A stretch of 64,000 nucleotides of DNA from Epiperipatus broadwayi (Eukaryota; Onychophora; Udeonychophora; Euonychophora; Peripatidae), in assembly GCA_028023455.1 (NCBI GenBank), contig JAQFVV010012442.1, positions 2,640,903 through 2,704,902 on the forward strand. Direction: 5' to 3'. This document shows positions 38,191-50,678 of the stretch, piece by piece. Within the stretch, counting starts at the first letter, position 1. Every line of letters starts with the position of its first letter. A model generated the notes under the pieces. The model saw only the letters and a list, made by a program, of their open reading frames with translations. It ran no database searches and was not told the DNA's origin. A program made the position numbers and the translations under genes.

Positions 38191-38802
38191 ACTCTACTTA
38201 TTCCCAGGGAATTATTATCCATGGCATCATTATTAAACTTAAAAAATTAAATAATAGTATCAAAAGTTAGAATTTTGCCCTAAATAGAACTTTTAAGTAT
38301 GCATCTTTGTTAAATGTACAATAAATATTTCTTATATGTTTTATATTTTATTTTTCTTATTGTTATTGTCTGTATATAAATTGACATAAATTATTAGTGT
38401 TGTTTATGTGTGTCTCTCTCACTCCATTTATCCAAGTAAATGTGTTGCTGGTCTCTTGTTTAAGAAATAGTCATGGGTCAAGTGCTTAAAACATGTTAGT
38501 GACATTTCATGGGTTCCAGTGTAAGTATTGGATGACACCCTTGGTTTAAACACTTTATATAAAATCTCCATGAAGTTTTTCACATTTGATACAAACAGAA
38601 AGAGTTACCTCGGTATGAAATATTTTATTAAATCTCATTCTGACTGGGGATATGATTGATATGTATATATTAATCATATTTACTCATCTGCTTGAGAAAC
38701 GGTATCCCCTTAAAATGTCATATTAAAAACTAATAATGAATAATTAGACTTAGTATATGTAGTAAAAAGATTTTATATTTTTATGGGGGGTTCCCATTAC
38801 AT

Positions 38803-38826
38803 ATGTCATCCAATGTGAGATGCAAA
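38803..38826 (+). promoter_or_regulatory. Primer binding site-like sequence of family C
   Basis: TATGTCATCCAATGTGAGAT directly after the LTR end resembles a degraded TGG-start tRNA complement of the same form as in family A. Confidence 0.45.
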
Positions 38827-39353
38827 TATTCATTCATAAATAAAGAGAAAAATGTGTAATATAAAAAAATCGGCTCTCCTAAATAAATATAAAAAAATAT
38901 ACAATTAAAGTGAATGAATTTATGTGAGATGAAAGAAAACAAATGGCACTAATAATAATTCTATGTTATAGAAGAAAGATCAGGGGATTTAGTTTAGTGA
39001 ATTTTTATAGTTGGTATTGAAAAAAGAAAAATATACACATTGTAGATATAAGTAAATGAGTACAGGTGGGCATTGGCATTTGGTTAGAAATTGGTATGCA
39101 AATGGTATTAGGGGAATGTAGTGGGAAAAATTGACCAAACACTCATGTTTAATTATAGATTAATTAACATTAGAAACTAGTAAAGTGATTAAATAAAATT
39201 AGTAAATAATTTAGTAAATCTATCGATGTTTATAAAATACAGTATTAAAAATAATAATGTAAAAAGTGTTGAGAATATTAAATGATGATAAGAAACAAAG
39301 CCAAAATGGAGGTTCAAGATAAAAAAGTAAAAAATGTTCCCAGAGAAAAATAA

Positions 39354-40555
39354 ATGAAGGTTCAAGTTAAAGAAATAAACATTGTTTTCAGTGAGATAAA
39401 AAATAAAACAAAGATTAATAAAGTAGGAAATGTTCTCAGTGAGGAACAAATAAATAAAAATGAAAATGAAGTTATAAACAAAAAAGAGAATCATAAAATT
39501 ATAGCATTAATAACCTGCATGCTTGAAAAACAAAAAGAAGCAGCTGAAGATAATAAAAAAAAATAATCAAAGAGCCTAGAAAACAAAATAGGGAAATGAT
39601 CAAAGCATTAAAAAACAAATTGAATTAGATAATGACAAAGTGAAAGAAGAAATTAAGAAAGAAAGAAATGAAAATAAAATACAAATAGAAATCAAATTGA
39701 GACTGCTTGCCAAAATAATAGAGAAAAAGGTAGAAAACACAAAAGTAATTGAGGATATAATAATCAAAATTACTAATTTAACATTAAAAGTAAATCAATG
39801 GAATTGTAGCAAAGATAGCACATAGACAGAAATAAAAAAGCCTGACCATGTGAGAGCAAACATACACACATTTTAAATAATCCAGGAATCATGAACCATT
39901 TTTTTCAAAATCCAGATATTTTTGGCCACCAAGGTAAAGCTTCTACAGAACATTTAAATAGCTTGGAGTGACATTTCACCTTAAATCAAATAAATAAAGA
40001 TGCCATGGTTGCAAATTCTGTGAAGCAATTTACAATGAGGGTCTCATTCTTGGTGAGATTTTTTATATATAAAACCTGTCACTTTTTCTGATTGCAAAAT
40101 TGCTTTATTATCTAGTTATTAGAGTGAATATTATCAAGGAAATATTCATCACTATGTTGCAAGATAAGTGGTGACATGGTGAACCTTTCGTTTCGTTTTC
40201 AGAGGGAAATTGGAAAAAATTACACTCCTTAACAGCAGACCCACTAGCAAACAAAAAATTGTCAGAATACTCTGCCATAGTTTTTCTCACAATGTTGAGC
40301 TAATGCTCATAGGAATGAGAGGAAAACAGTAGAACAAATGGCAGAATTGTTGAGTTTTTTTGAAAGTGCTAGACAAACATTTGATACAAGAGATAGGAAA
40401 TTTAAACCCCAACCAGAGAGCTGGTTGTAAATGCTGTAAGATATAGTCATGAAATGAATTTGGGGAGTGGAACCTTAAGGAGATGCTATTATAATAGCCC
40501 TGAAAAAACAAAAAATTTTCAAAGAACCAGGAGCAATCCTGATATGTCTCATAGC
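39354..40555 (+). pseudogene. Family C gag remnant, 5' part
   Basis: The open pieces 39354-39566 and 39640-39825 encode a Lys/Glu-rich coiled-coil-like segment (e.g. MLEKQKEAAEDNKKK), typical of invertebrate Ty3/gypsy gag. Near 40318-40435 a stretch reads TVEQMAELLSFFESARQTF..., and near 40480-40545 in another frame an Arg-rich tail with a possible ruined zinc knuckle (RCYYNS). Several frameshifts and stops break it. The reading frame at 40540-40555 is interrupted by family D and resumes at 47806. Confidence 0.65.
40552..40555. repeat. Target site duplication TAGC, left
   Basis: TAGC directly outside TGTAAGAG; identical to 47802-47805. Not in AT-repeat, so it is informative. Confidence 0.8.
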
Positions 40556-43214
40556 TGTAAGAGTCAAAAAACGTGTGACATGTAAATATAGTGCAGAATT
40601 CGACCACCACACAGAACAGCAGCACCATTGAGGTAGTGAAGCCACCCTTGTTACTGAGTTCAAACATAGTTTATCGGTTCCACAATACAATCCATGAAAT
40701 AATGCATCTGATGCAACATTAGTAAATATTTCCTTAGGCACGGTGGTCAGGGATATGCAAGAGATTCATGATTTTATTCTCGAGTTAGCCAATAATCAAA
40801 CTAATATTAATTAAACATTCATATTTACATAATCGAGGAAATATTATATAGAATGGGTATCAAATAAATGAAATGTAACTGCAGACGTATAGTTTAAAAA
40901 TATTTATTCACACATTTTAATAAGAAAATCATTTACTAATAATATTTTATGGATTCAAAGCTTTATTAGTGGGATTTGCAATACTATTATATTTTAAAGA
41001 ATACATTTATTTATTTAGACCTTATTTTATATTGAGGACTTCAGTAGCGGTATTTCAGATACTGTAATGTTTACAAAAGGAATACATTTATTTGTTTTGA
41101 CCTTATTTTATCTTGAGGACCTCAGTAATGGTATTTCCGATACTGTAATGTTTACAAAAGGAATTCATTTATTTGAAGGTGTAATCTAGCTACCTAAAAT
41201 TCTCGAGTAAGTATTTCTAATGCATGCCTTGGGAATTTATACCTTTGCAATGCAAGAGTCTAAAGTAAGATTTAAGAGTAGCGGCGAACATATATTTATT
41301 TAATTAAAATATTTATTTTATGACTAAGGGCAAACATTTATTTGAGAGTGAATTATGAAGATAATGCAGAGGTGGAGTGATATATAGAATAATAAAATTA
41401 AGTAAAAGAACATGTGGTACGCTTTAGAAAGGTGATATGGAATGGCAGTATATTGAAACTGCAATGCTGTGAATGAGTTTATGAGAATGTCAGGCTGGTC
41501 TCTGCCATCGGCCCGACGAAGTAAGGTGTCACATAAGCATAACCAGGGACAAGCGGTCTGTGTTGCAGTTTGCCGGCTGGCTTCATGACATCGTCAAGTC
41601 CTACGGGAGCATTTATTATGTCCGCTTGTGTAGGACGACTGGGGTTAATTTCAACCCTGAAGAATCTGGAAATTTCATGGCAGAATGGGTCATCGCATCT
41701 CTAAAACATAACACATGTATAATGTATAAACGATTATGATGAGATTTTAAATAGATTTTTAACTCAGTCCTACATTATCAACATTTGCTAAAGAACGTTG
41801 GTGACTCTCAAAGAAATGTAATTTGATTGAATTATTCATTAAGATTTAATATACACAAAACATATCTAAACTGGGAATGATTACAACTAATATTCCAGCC
41901 ATTTGCAAAGTTGTAGACCCTGCATTACAATAATTGAAGCATTGAATGCGTGTCAGTTTATATGAAAATTAAATTATTTATGAAAGTAATGTTAATGAAA
42001 TCTTACGTGCATTCACTATTTCAAGTGATCATAGATTTAAACTTTGAACATTGAGACAATTATTAGCATGCAATAATTAAATAATAAATATAGATAAAAT
42101 GTAGATTTTAGAAATATGCACCCAAGAAAGATAGAATGAGGTAAGCTAGATTATTAGAGAAATTTGCACATTAAATTAATTATTCAATTTTAGTTATACA
42201 AATGGTAGTTTTTACATTTTACAATTTAGATAAGTAATATGAAGAATAGCTACAGCATGTTATTAGAGTACTCTAGAGTTTGAACACAGACAGGTACCTG
42301 TTTTATAAGAAGTTTTCTGATTCCATTAGTTTAGCAGCAAAAAGTTTACGAGTGGCAATTCTTTCTTGTATTTAGATATTTCATTTACTTTCACAGCAGC
42401 AGCAGCTTTCTCATTTATTTCAGGCAGAAAATCTTCATGGTGAATTTATGATGGGCAATGGAAAGTTCGGCATCCAATAGGCCATCTCCCGATGGAAAAT
42501 AATCTAGGTGCTTTACTCGGTCATACCTTGGCAGGAACAAATTATTTTTAAATTTTTGGAGACTCTCAGTGATCGAGTGCAAAGCTAAAGTTTTAGTGAA
42601 TGTCTCCAGCAAGTCTAAGATGGTCTCTTTTCTTATCTTGATCTCTCACATTTTTGTTAAGGTATTTTTAGGTTCTACTTAATCTGCCCTGAGGATAATC
42701 AATGCCTTTTGTTGGTTTTAATTATAAAGAAAGATGCTGTTCTATTGTTTACATTTTACATTTACTAATTACATGTTGGGGAATTTTTCTTTAATTAATC
42801 TATTATCTATCACTGACCAATGCTTTTAAATTTCAAAGACAAAAAGGGAACATAAGATTATTTTAACATTTAATTAAATATTACATCCGATTTTTTTAAA
42901 ATTATTATTAAACGGAATTTAAACAAAGCAATAAATACGAACTTTATAATCCAAAATAAATGATTTAAATTATACAAAATTATATAACTAAAAGAAATCT
43001 AAATGATATTATTTTATCCCCATTTATTGCCTTTAATTTGAGATCGAAATGTGTGCATGTTTATGCTGAATTCTACATATATTTATACATTTTTAATATT
43101 GTTACACACACAATTCGATACCAAAAAGTTTAAATTGTGGCGGGATAGACCGGTCAGTGAGAAACGACAGAAAAAGGTGAAACTTAAGATTCGAATACGA
43201 ATCTTACTGTTTCA
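40556..43214 (-). repeat. Family D 3' LTR
   Basis: On the minus strand it begins TGAAACAGTAAGATTCG and ends ...CTTACA. It matches 45261-47801 and 51587-54241. It has two tandem ~85-bp units at about 41000-41175. Short antisense open frames at 40287-40741 straddle its edge and are not genes. Confidence 0.9.
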
Positions 43215-43232
43215 TTTCCCCGTACTTCCCGT
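43215..43232 (-). promoter_or_regulatory. Polypurine tract of family D
   Basis: Read on the minus strand, CACGGGAAGTACGGGGAAA stands directly before TGAAACAG of the 3' LTR. Confidence 0.7.
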
Positions 43233-43680
43233 GAACAATTAAGGAAGGACAAAAGGAGGCAAGAAAGAGAAAAAAAATTTTACATTACATAATTTAAATA
43301 CGAAAACATTATTATTGTTTTTACAGATATATTGAAATATAGAAAGCAGAGATTACATGAAGCAACAAACAATTTACTTACCCGGATCTAGAATTTATAT
43401 TTTAATTAAATTGGCCTAATTTGGCCGTGTCTGGTTAAAATCATAGTAATAATTAGTTAAACTGAATGTATATATAAAAAAAAATTCTTAGAATAGGATT
43501 AGTTAGTATAATATAAAAAAAGTTTTTAAGAGTAATAGTAATTAAAACAATAATATATATAACAAACTTTCTATCTAAAACCTTATTTGACTAAAGTACA
43601 TTCCATTCAACCAAGTTCATTATATCAAGTTCATTTAAATTTTTTCATATACATTTAATAACCGTCCTAATAGTCTAATA
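43233..43680. other. Family D internal noncoding stretch
   Basis: AT-rich, without an ORF, between the pol remnant stop and the polypurine tract. Confidence 0.5.
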
Positions 43681-43683
43681 TTT

Positions 43684-44253
43684 TTACAACCCCAAGTCAG
43701 GTGGATAATACCTACATGGTTTGAGATTACAGGCATTGTATGTCCCTTTTATGGTATCTCCATCTTTTAATAAATATGCATTTGGGCGACATGTGCGATC
43801 AATTATAAAGGGTCCCCGGTACAAAGGAAAGAACTTTTTATATACTCTTTTATCTCCGTTACTTTGTTGAGAGTTCTGTACCCAAACATAGTTCCCGTAC
43901 TGGAAATGTTGGCTTCTCTGATCTGCTCCTAATTTCTGTTCTGCCCTTTCTGTAAGGCAGTGGTGGGCCTTGCGTCTGTCAGTTTCAATATTGATTTCAC
44001 ATTCATCCATGGGTAATGGCGTCTTGATCAGTAATGAGTCCGCTTTACCAAAATGCAAACATGTTGGTGTCATGCCAGTGTCCATCTTCATCTCTTCTTT
44101 AATGCTGACTTCCTTCTCCGGTTCTTGTGGGCCTTCATTGGCTGGAATGATATTTCTTTGCTCATCACACTTTGTCATATTTACTACAATACCTGCTTGC
44201 CCTTCTACTATCATCGGTTCATCTGATCTCTCTGACTTCCTTTCCTTTTCCAT
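43684..44253 (-). CDS. Family D pol remnant: integrase C-terminal end
   Basis: 189 codons. The last third is the C-terminal part of a Ty3/gypsy integrase. TPTCLHFGKAD (~residues 79-89) matches the TPx(Y/L)xxFG(R/K) stretch after the catalytic core; HFQYGNYVWVQ and YRGPFII (~125-160) form the GPY/F-type module, followed by YLLKDGDTIKGTYNACNLKPC. This part helps target-DNA binding. The first ~75 residues (Glu/Lys-rich, EKERKSERSDE) look like gag rather than pol, so a deletion has joined gag-like sequence to the integrase end; protease, RT and the DDE core are absent. It is open, but only a fragment of the normal polyprotein. Confidence 0.8.
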   Translation of the reverse strand: MEKERKSERSDEPMIVEGQAGIVVNMTKCDEQRNIIPANEGPQEPEKEVSIKEEMKMDTGMTPTCLHFGKADSLLIKTPLPMDECEINIETDRRKAHHCLTERAEQKLGADQRSQHFQYGNYVWVQNSQQSNGDKRVYKKFFPLYRGPFIIDRTCRPNAYLLKDGDTIKGTYNACNLKPCRYYPPDLGL

Positions 44254-44278
44254 ATCTTTAATTTCTACTTCCTTTTTA

Positions 44279-44596
44279 CTAGCTGGGGATATTCCAAAAA
44301 TGTTCCTTTATGGCTTCTAACTCTCTCCACATAGTGTCTTTAAATTCCTGATATTCTCTAACTCTTATCTTTTCTTCTTTTTGTCTCTGTTTTGATTCTT
44401 CATCTCTTCTTTTTCTCATTTCCTCCTCATACATTTTCTTCATTTCTTGCATATTCTGTCTGAGTATTTACTCAATGAACTTGAAATTAAAGTCCATTGA
44501 TCCTTTGTATTGTTGCAGAGCTTCCCTTTGCTCGGGTGTCGACTCCAAAGCTTCAGATAAATCTACTTGCTGTATATCAATATTTTCTGATTCCAT
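44279..44596 (-). pseudogene. Family D gag N-terminal remnant
   Basis: From the ATG at 44596 a frame reads MESENIDIQQVDLSEALE, then meets a TAA (44470-44468). It continues in frame as a Glu/Lys/Arg-rich coiled-coil-like segment (MKKMYEEEMRKRRDEE) to a TAG near 44279. The composition is typical of invertebrate Ty3/gypsy gag. Confidence 0.6.
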
Positions 44597-44661
44597 TTTT
44601 TTAATATGATTTATATTTTTATACTACTAGCATTTGACTACTCCCCACCAGTATATTAGCC

Positions 44662-44913
44662 CTATAACACTCTTTCGCTGCCCTCACCTACTCTACATTG
44701 CCCTATCTCTATATTGCTGCGTTTAACATATTTAACATATATACTATAGCGAACTACTGGTAATGCGTATAATAAGCCACTCATGTCTATGATATATATA
44801 TATTTGTACTTTAACAAAATATTTACTGTTAACATATATAACAAGCTTCTGCTGTCTGTGCTATATATATAATGGTGCTTTAATAAATTATTCAATGCCA
44901 CCTGCTTTCTCAT
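44662..44913 (-). repeat. Imperfect duplicated segment in family D leader
   Basis: Two diverged units of about 80-90 bp (motifs LLKHHYIY.../LLKYKYIY... in the minus frame) lie between PBS and gag. The open frame across them is probably not a gene. Confidence 0.4.
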
Positions 44914-45208
44914 TTAGCGACTGATTATATTTTTTTGACATATATATATATATATAATATTTCATTAGATCTGAGTATTTTCGTTCCTTCTTAAATTACA
45001 CACACATCCCTGCTTTCCTTAAATTTGTTATTATGCCTGCTGTCTTTTCATTCACTCGACTCACATTATTTCACTTGATTTATTTTTTTTCATTATTTTT
45101 ATCAAAACAAAATCATATATATATCGATTAATTAGCTAACTCGAGTAACAAATGCTAAAAAAAATTTATATGCATTATATTTTGCTCAGGGTATACATGG
45201 GTTTTTTG

Positions 45209-45237
45209 TATCGAAAACTCCACGTTGGAAAACGCCA
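45209..45237 (-). promoter_or_regulatory. Primer binding site-like sequence of family D
   Basis: On the minus strand TGGCGTTTTCCAACGTGGAG begins 23 nt after the 5' LTR end. TGG plus a GTGG-type T-arm complement resembles other gypsy PBSs, though the gap to the LTR is wider than usual. Confidence 0.45.
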
Positions 45238-45260
45238 AACGCTAAAAAAAAAATTTAAAA

Positions 45261-47801
45261 TGTAACAGTCAGAAAACGTGTGACTCATAAACATAGTGCA
45301 GAATTTGACCACCACACAGAACAGTAGCACCATCGAGATAGCGAAGCCACCCATGTTACTGAGTTCGAACATAGTTTATCGGTTCCACAATACAATCCAT
45401 GAAACAACGCATCTGATGCGACATTAGTAAATATTTCCTTAGGCACGGTGGTCAGGGATATGCAAGAGATTCATGATTTTATTCTCGAGTTAGCCAATAA
45501 TCAAACTAATATTAATTAAACATTCATATTTACATAATCGAGGAAATATTATATAGAATGGGTATCGAATAAATGAAACGGAACTGCAGACGTATAGTTT
45601 AAAATTATTTATTCACACATTTTAATAAGAAAATTATTTACTAATAATATTTTATGGATTCAAAGCTTCATTAGCGGAATTTGCAATACTATTATATTTT
45701 AAAGAATACATTTATTTTTTTAGACCTTATTTTATATTGAGGACATCAGTAGCAGTATTTCCGATACTGTAATGTTTACAAGAGGAATTCATTTATTTGA
45801 AGGCATAATCTAGCTACCTAAAATTCTCGAGTAAGTATTTCTAATGCATGCCTTGGGAATATATACCTTTGCAATGCAAGAGTCTAAAGTAAGATTTAAG
45901 AGTAGCGGCAGACATATATTTATTTAATTAAAATATTTATTTTATGACTAAGGGCAAACATTTATTTGAGAGTGAATTATGAAGATAATGCAGAGGTGGA
46001 GTGATATATAGAATAATAAAATTAAGTAAAAGAACATGTGGTACGCTTTAGAAAGGCGATATGGAATGGCAGTATATCGAAACTGCAATACCGTGAATGA
46101 GTTTATGAGAATGTCAGGCTGGTCTCTGCCATCAGCCTGACGAAGTAAGGTGTCACATAAGCATAACCAGGGAAAAGCGGTCCATGTCACAGTTTGCCAG
46201 CTGGCTGCATGACGTCATCAAGTCCTAAAGGAGCATTTATTATGTCCGCTTGTGTAGGATGACTGGGGTTAATTTCAACCCTAAAGAATCTGGAAATTTC
46301 ACAGTGGAATGGGTCATCACATCTCTAAAACATAACACATGTATAATGTATAAACGATTATGATGAGATTTTAAATAGATTTCTAACTCGGCCCTACATT
46401 ATCAACATTTACTAACGAATGTTGGTGACTCTCAAAGAAATGTAATTTGATGGAATTATTCATTAAGATTTAATATATACAAAACATATCTAAACTGTGA
46501 ATGATTACAATTAATATGCCAGCCATTTGCAAAGTTGTAGACCCTGCATTACAATAAATGAAGCATTGAATGCGTGTTGGTTTATATGAAAATTAAATTA
46601 TTTATGAAAGTAATGTTAATGAAATCTGAAACGCATTCACTATTTCAAGTGCTCATAGATTTAAACTTTGAACATTGAGACAATTATTAGCACACAAAAA
46701 TTAAATAATAAATATAGATAAAATGTAGGTTTTAGAAATAATGCACCCAAGAAAGATAGAATGAGGTAAGCTAGATTATTAGAGAAATTTACACATTAAG
46801 TTAATTATTCAATTTTAGTTATACAAATGGTAGTTTTTACATTTTACAATTTAGACAAGTAATATGAAGAATAGCTATAGCATGTTATTAGAGTACTCTA
46901 GAGTTTGAACACAGACAGGTACCTGTTTTATAAGAAGTTTTCTGATTCCATTAGTTTAGCAGCAAAAAGTTCACGAGTGGCAATTCTTTCTTGTATTTAG
47001 ATATTTCATTTACTTTCACAGCAGCAGCAGCTTTCTAGGCAGCAGATCTTCATGGTGAATTTATGATGGGCAATGGAAAGTTCAGCATCCGATAGGCCAT
47101 CTCCCAATGGAGAATATTCTAGGTGCTTTACTCGGTCATACCTTGGCAGCAACAAATTATTTTTATATTTTTGGAGACTCTCAGTGAATGTCTCCAGCAA
47201 GTCTAAGATGGCCTCTTTTCTTATCTTGATCTCTCACATTTTTGTTAAGGTATTTTTAGGTTCTACTTAATCTGCCCTGAGGATAATCAATGCCTTTTGT
47301 TGGTTTTAATTATAAAGAAAGCTGCCGTTCTATTGTTTACAATTTACATTTACTAATTACATTTTGGGGAATTTTTCTTTAATTAACTATTATCTATCAC
47401 TGACCGATGCTTTTAAATTTCAAAGACAAAAAGGAATATAAGATTATTTTAACTTTTAATTAAATATTACATCAGATTTTTTTAGAATTATTATTAAACG
47501 AAATTTAAACAAAGCAATAAATACGAACTTTATAATCCAAAATAAATGATTAAAATTATACAAAATTATATAACTAAAAGAAATCTAAATGATATTATTT
47601 TATCCCCATTTATTGCCTTTAATTTGAGATCGAAATGTGTGCATGTTTATGCTGAATTCTGCATATATTTATACATTTTTAATATTGTTACACACACAAT
47701 TCGATACCAAAAATTTTAAATTTGGGCAGGATAGACCAGTCAGTGAGAGACGACATAAAAAAGGTGAAACTTAAGATTCGAATATGAATCTTACTGTTTC
47801 A
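45261..47801 (-). repeat. Family D 5' LTR
   Basis: Full-length match to 40556-43214. It lacks one ~85-bp tandem unit (near 45720-45800) and a ~27-bp piece near 47186 that the other two family D LTRs have. The minus-strand frame at 45948-46190 is LTR-internal, not a gene. Confidence 0.9.
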
Positions 47802-47805
47802 TAGC
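47802..47805. repeat. Target site duplication TAGC, right
   Basis: Directly after the LTR end TGTTTCA; identical to 40552-40555. Confidence 0.8.
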
Positions 47806-47878
47806 AGACATAAGGAAAGGTCCAGGGGTGATTCCCAATTTTCCAGCATGAGTGGTTATATGCCAAAAAGAAAAAATA
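47806..47878 (+). pseudogene. Family C gag remnant, 3' part
   Basis: The frame of the Arg/Ser-rich tail left of the family D insertion (40540-40555) resumes here after one TAGC is removed. It stays open for about 24 codons (with RHKERSRGDSQ) to a TGA at about 47879. Confidence 0.6.
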
Positions 47879-47879
47879 T

Positions 47880-48820
47880 ATGAAGACGCACCAGATAAAA
47901 AGTAAAAAAAATCAGACAGATTCACCCACCTGATCTAGTTAATAACAACCATGAATTTTGAATAATGGAAAAATTATTAATGTTAGTCTTAATAAAATAA
48001 AAAAATGCTAAAAATAAATTCTTAAAGAACTTAGTTTGAAAATTTTAAGTCAAATTATAGTCAATATAACCCCTGGATTATGTCTACTTTATTGTTGTGG
48101 CAAACCCAGCTCGTAAGACTAAAACGTAGTGGAGCATGATGTAAACAAAATACGTGTTTAAAATATATATATATAAGTCAAAGTAAACAAGCAAAATAAG
48201 TTTTCTTTTAAATAAAAAAAGGGAAATTAAAATTTTGCATTCAAAATAAAAGTTAAATAAACAAACGTGAAACTAATGATGAAAATAATAATGAAAATAA
48301 ATCATTGTCAAATATAAAAAAAAGGAAAAATGTTGCATTAAGATTAAGGTGTGTGTGAGTATTTTTTACAAAGATATAAATTTCAGGCTAATATTTGGTT
48401 GGATTAAAGCTTTTCTTGTGGTGACTTTGTTCTACAGATGGGTAGTGTGAAGATTAGATAATATTGTTGATGATTCACCAGTAGAAAGAACAATTCTCAG
48501 TAACTAAATTAAATATTTTTATAAATTGAATGTGCAGTAGAAGTTATCTTGCCATTTGCAACCTTAAAGTCCATGGTTGTGATCCATTGTGCCCAAAAAT
48601 GCTGATGGCATAGTTATGACTTTCACAAGAAATTAAAAGTTGATTTAATCAGCACAAAATCAATATGTGTGTTGACTTGTCTAATACTTTACTGTCTACC
48701 TCTCTTGATATTACCATTTATTGTTAATAATGGAAACAAAAACTGCCATGCAATTTGAAAATAATTAAAGTTATTAAAAACAAAGAATATAAAGTGGTAA
48801 ATGCACTTCAAATTCTCAAT
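47880..48820 (+). other. Family C internal remnant without genes
   Basis: AT-rich, no ORF; most of gag-pol has been lost. Confidence 0.5.
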
Positions 48821-48834
48821 TGGGAGGGGTGTGA
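48821..48834 (+). promoter_or_regulatory. Polypurine tract of family C
   Basis: TGGGAGGGGTGTGA directly before TGTAACAC of the 3' LTR. Confidence 0.65.
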
Positions 48835-50507
48835 TGTAACACTTTATATATGCACATGTTGCACAAGTGTGTGTATGTATGGGTAACATCATGTAGTTAT
48901 TATTTTTTTAAAAATAATAAAAAATTAAAGTTTTGAAATAGAAAAGTAATATCAAGAATTAATAGTTTGAAAAAGTAGAAGATAAAATAGAAAGAAAATT
49001 TAGAAATAAGTTAGAAATTAGTTATTGATTATAATTTACCTTTCTTTAATGTACTTTTATATTTTTTGTATAATTCTCTCACAAAATACTCTTTGTAAAA
49101 AAAAGTACTTTTAATTAAAATATAAATTCTTATGATTAATTTAAATAAGTTGTACAAAACTAATCAGGCTCTGGAGATTAAGATTCCAGATAGATTAGTT
49201 GAACAAAATAGCTAATTTCAGATTAATTAAACAAAAAAAATAAAGGAATGTAATTTTTAATTAAAAGGTCAAATGTATTGATAGCATGGTTAACACTCTA
49301 TCAAAGGTGGAGTCAGAGTAGTATAAAAAGCTGTTATTCTCTATTGTCAATAATGATATAGTTATTGTATCTTTATAGTGAAGAGTTATTATTATTAGAT
49401 TATTATTATTATTGGATTAGTTTTTAATAGATTATTTGTATTGTTATTATTATTGTTTAAAAGTATTATGAGTGGCTAGATCTGACCACTGTGTTCGGCC
49501 ATTTTCTTCCACTTGTCTTCTGTGTGCCATTAGCTGAATGACATTGTAGATTACTCAGATTTGACTACTGCTGATGTTTGAACCCACTCCACCAAATTAA
49601 GAGAAAAAGTCACACTGTAGAACAAGTAATCAAAAAACTGCATTGATGTTACACCTACTCTTACCAAGAATCTGACCGGATCTCAAAAAAGGTGATCACC
49701 CACATACAAAAATCCAAAGATTGTGGATAACTCACTTATGGAAACCAGAGACTGTATTAAACTACTTATGGAAACCAGAGACTGTATTTAAACCACTCCT
49801 GAAAAACAGAGACTGTGTTCAAACTACAGATTTAAACCAGAAAGTGTGCTTTACTTATACCTAGGTAATTATTATCCATGATATCATTATTAAACTTAAA
49901 AAATTAAATACTAGTATTAAAAGTTAAAATCTGGCTCTGAATAGAATTCATAAGCATGCATATTTGTTAAATTTATAATATGTCATATATTATATATTTT
50001 ATTATTTTTCTTCTTCTTATTATTGTCTGTAAATAAATTGATGTAAATTATTAGTGTTGTTTACATCTCTACTCTCCATTTACCCAAGTAATGTGTTGCC
50101 AGTGTCATGATTATAAACTAGCTATGAGTCAAGTGTTTGAAACATGTTAGTGACATTTCATGGATTCCAGTGGGAATATTGGATGGTGCCCTGAGTTTAA
50201 ATCTTTTATAAACAATCCCCATGAAGTGTTTCACATTTTATGCAGCCAGAGATAGTTATCTCAGTCTGGAAAGGTGACTGTTGGTTTAATATTTTATTAA
50301 ATCTCAATCTGTCTGAAGGTATGATTGATATGTAAATATTAATCATATTAACCCATCTCCTTGACAATTGATTCCTCTTAAAAGGTCATATTAAAAATTA
50401 ATATGTTTAAATACAATTTAATTAGAACTAGATTTAAAATAATAAGTAATTAGACAGTATAAGTAGTAAACTTTTTTTTATATTTTTATGTTGGAGGGTT
50501 CTTGTTA
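48835..50507 (+). repeat. Family C 3' LTR
   Basis: From TGTAACACTT to CTTGTTA, where (AT)n has replaced the last bases. Homologous to 37070-38801, including the ~33-bp minisatellite at 49728-49850. Confidence 0.75.
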
Positions 50508-50528
50508 ATATATATATACATGTGTGTG

Positions 50529-50678
50529 TGTAATGGTGACCTGGACCAAATGATGAGTATTGGTTCAGCATGAAATACATATATTTGTGTTTATTTATTT
50601 TTATCACATGTATGTGGTTATGTGTATTAGTTATGTAATATGGAGTGTATGTCTGCCCACTTCGTTTGGATCGTTATA
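50529..50678 (+). mobile_element. Possible short (150-bp) solo LTR or small non-autonomous element
   Basis: Starts TGTAATGG and ends GGATCGTTATA, with AT-rich flanks. The end resembles the GGATCGTTACA end of family B. Single copy in the window. Confidence 0.3.

Larger units (their letters stand above)
40556..47801 (-). mobile_element. Family D Ty3/gypsy-type LTR element (internally deleted), nested in family C
   Basis: Long LTRs (40556-43214 and 45261-47801) flank about 2 kb. The 4-bp duplication TAGC bounds it. On the minus strand the order is 5' LTR, PBS-like site, gag, C-terminal part of pol, polypurine tract, 3' LTR. Protease, RT, RNase H and most of the integrase are missing. The LTRs (2.5-2.7 kb) are longer than the internal part, so the copy could move only with help in trans. 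Confidence 0.85.

Noticed and set aside
40108-40741. Overlapping minus-strand frames with Cys/Phe-rich sequence
   Set aside because: Antisense to the family C gag remnant and running into the family D LTR; similar shadow at 45175-45372.
43970-44320. 116-codon plus frame
   Set aside because: Antisense of the gag/integrase remnant, which has the recognisable protein motifs.
45948-46190. 80-codon minus frame (MTWTAFPWLCLCD...)
   Set aside because: Inside the family D LTR and broken in the other two LTR copies.
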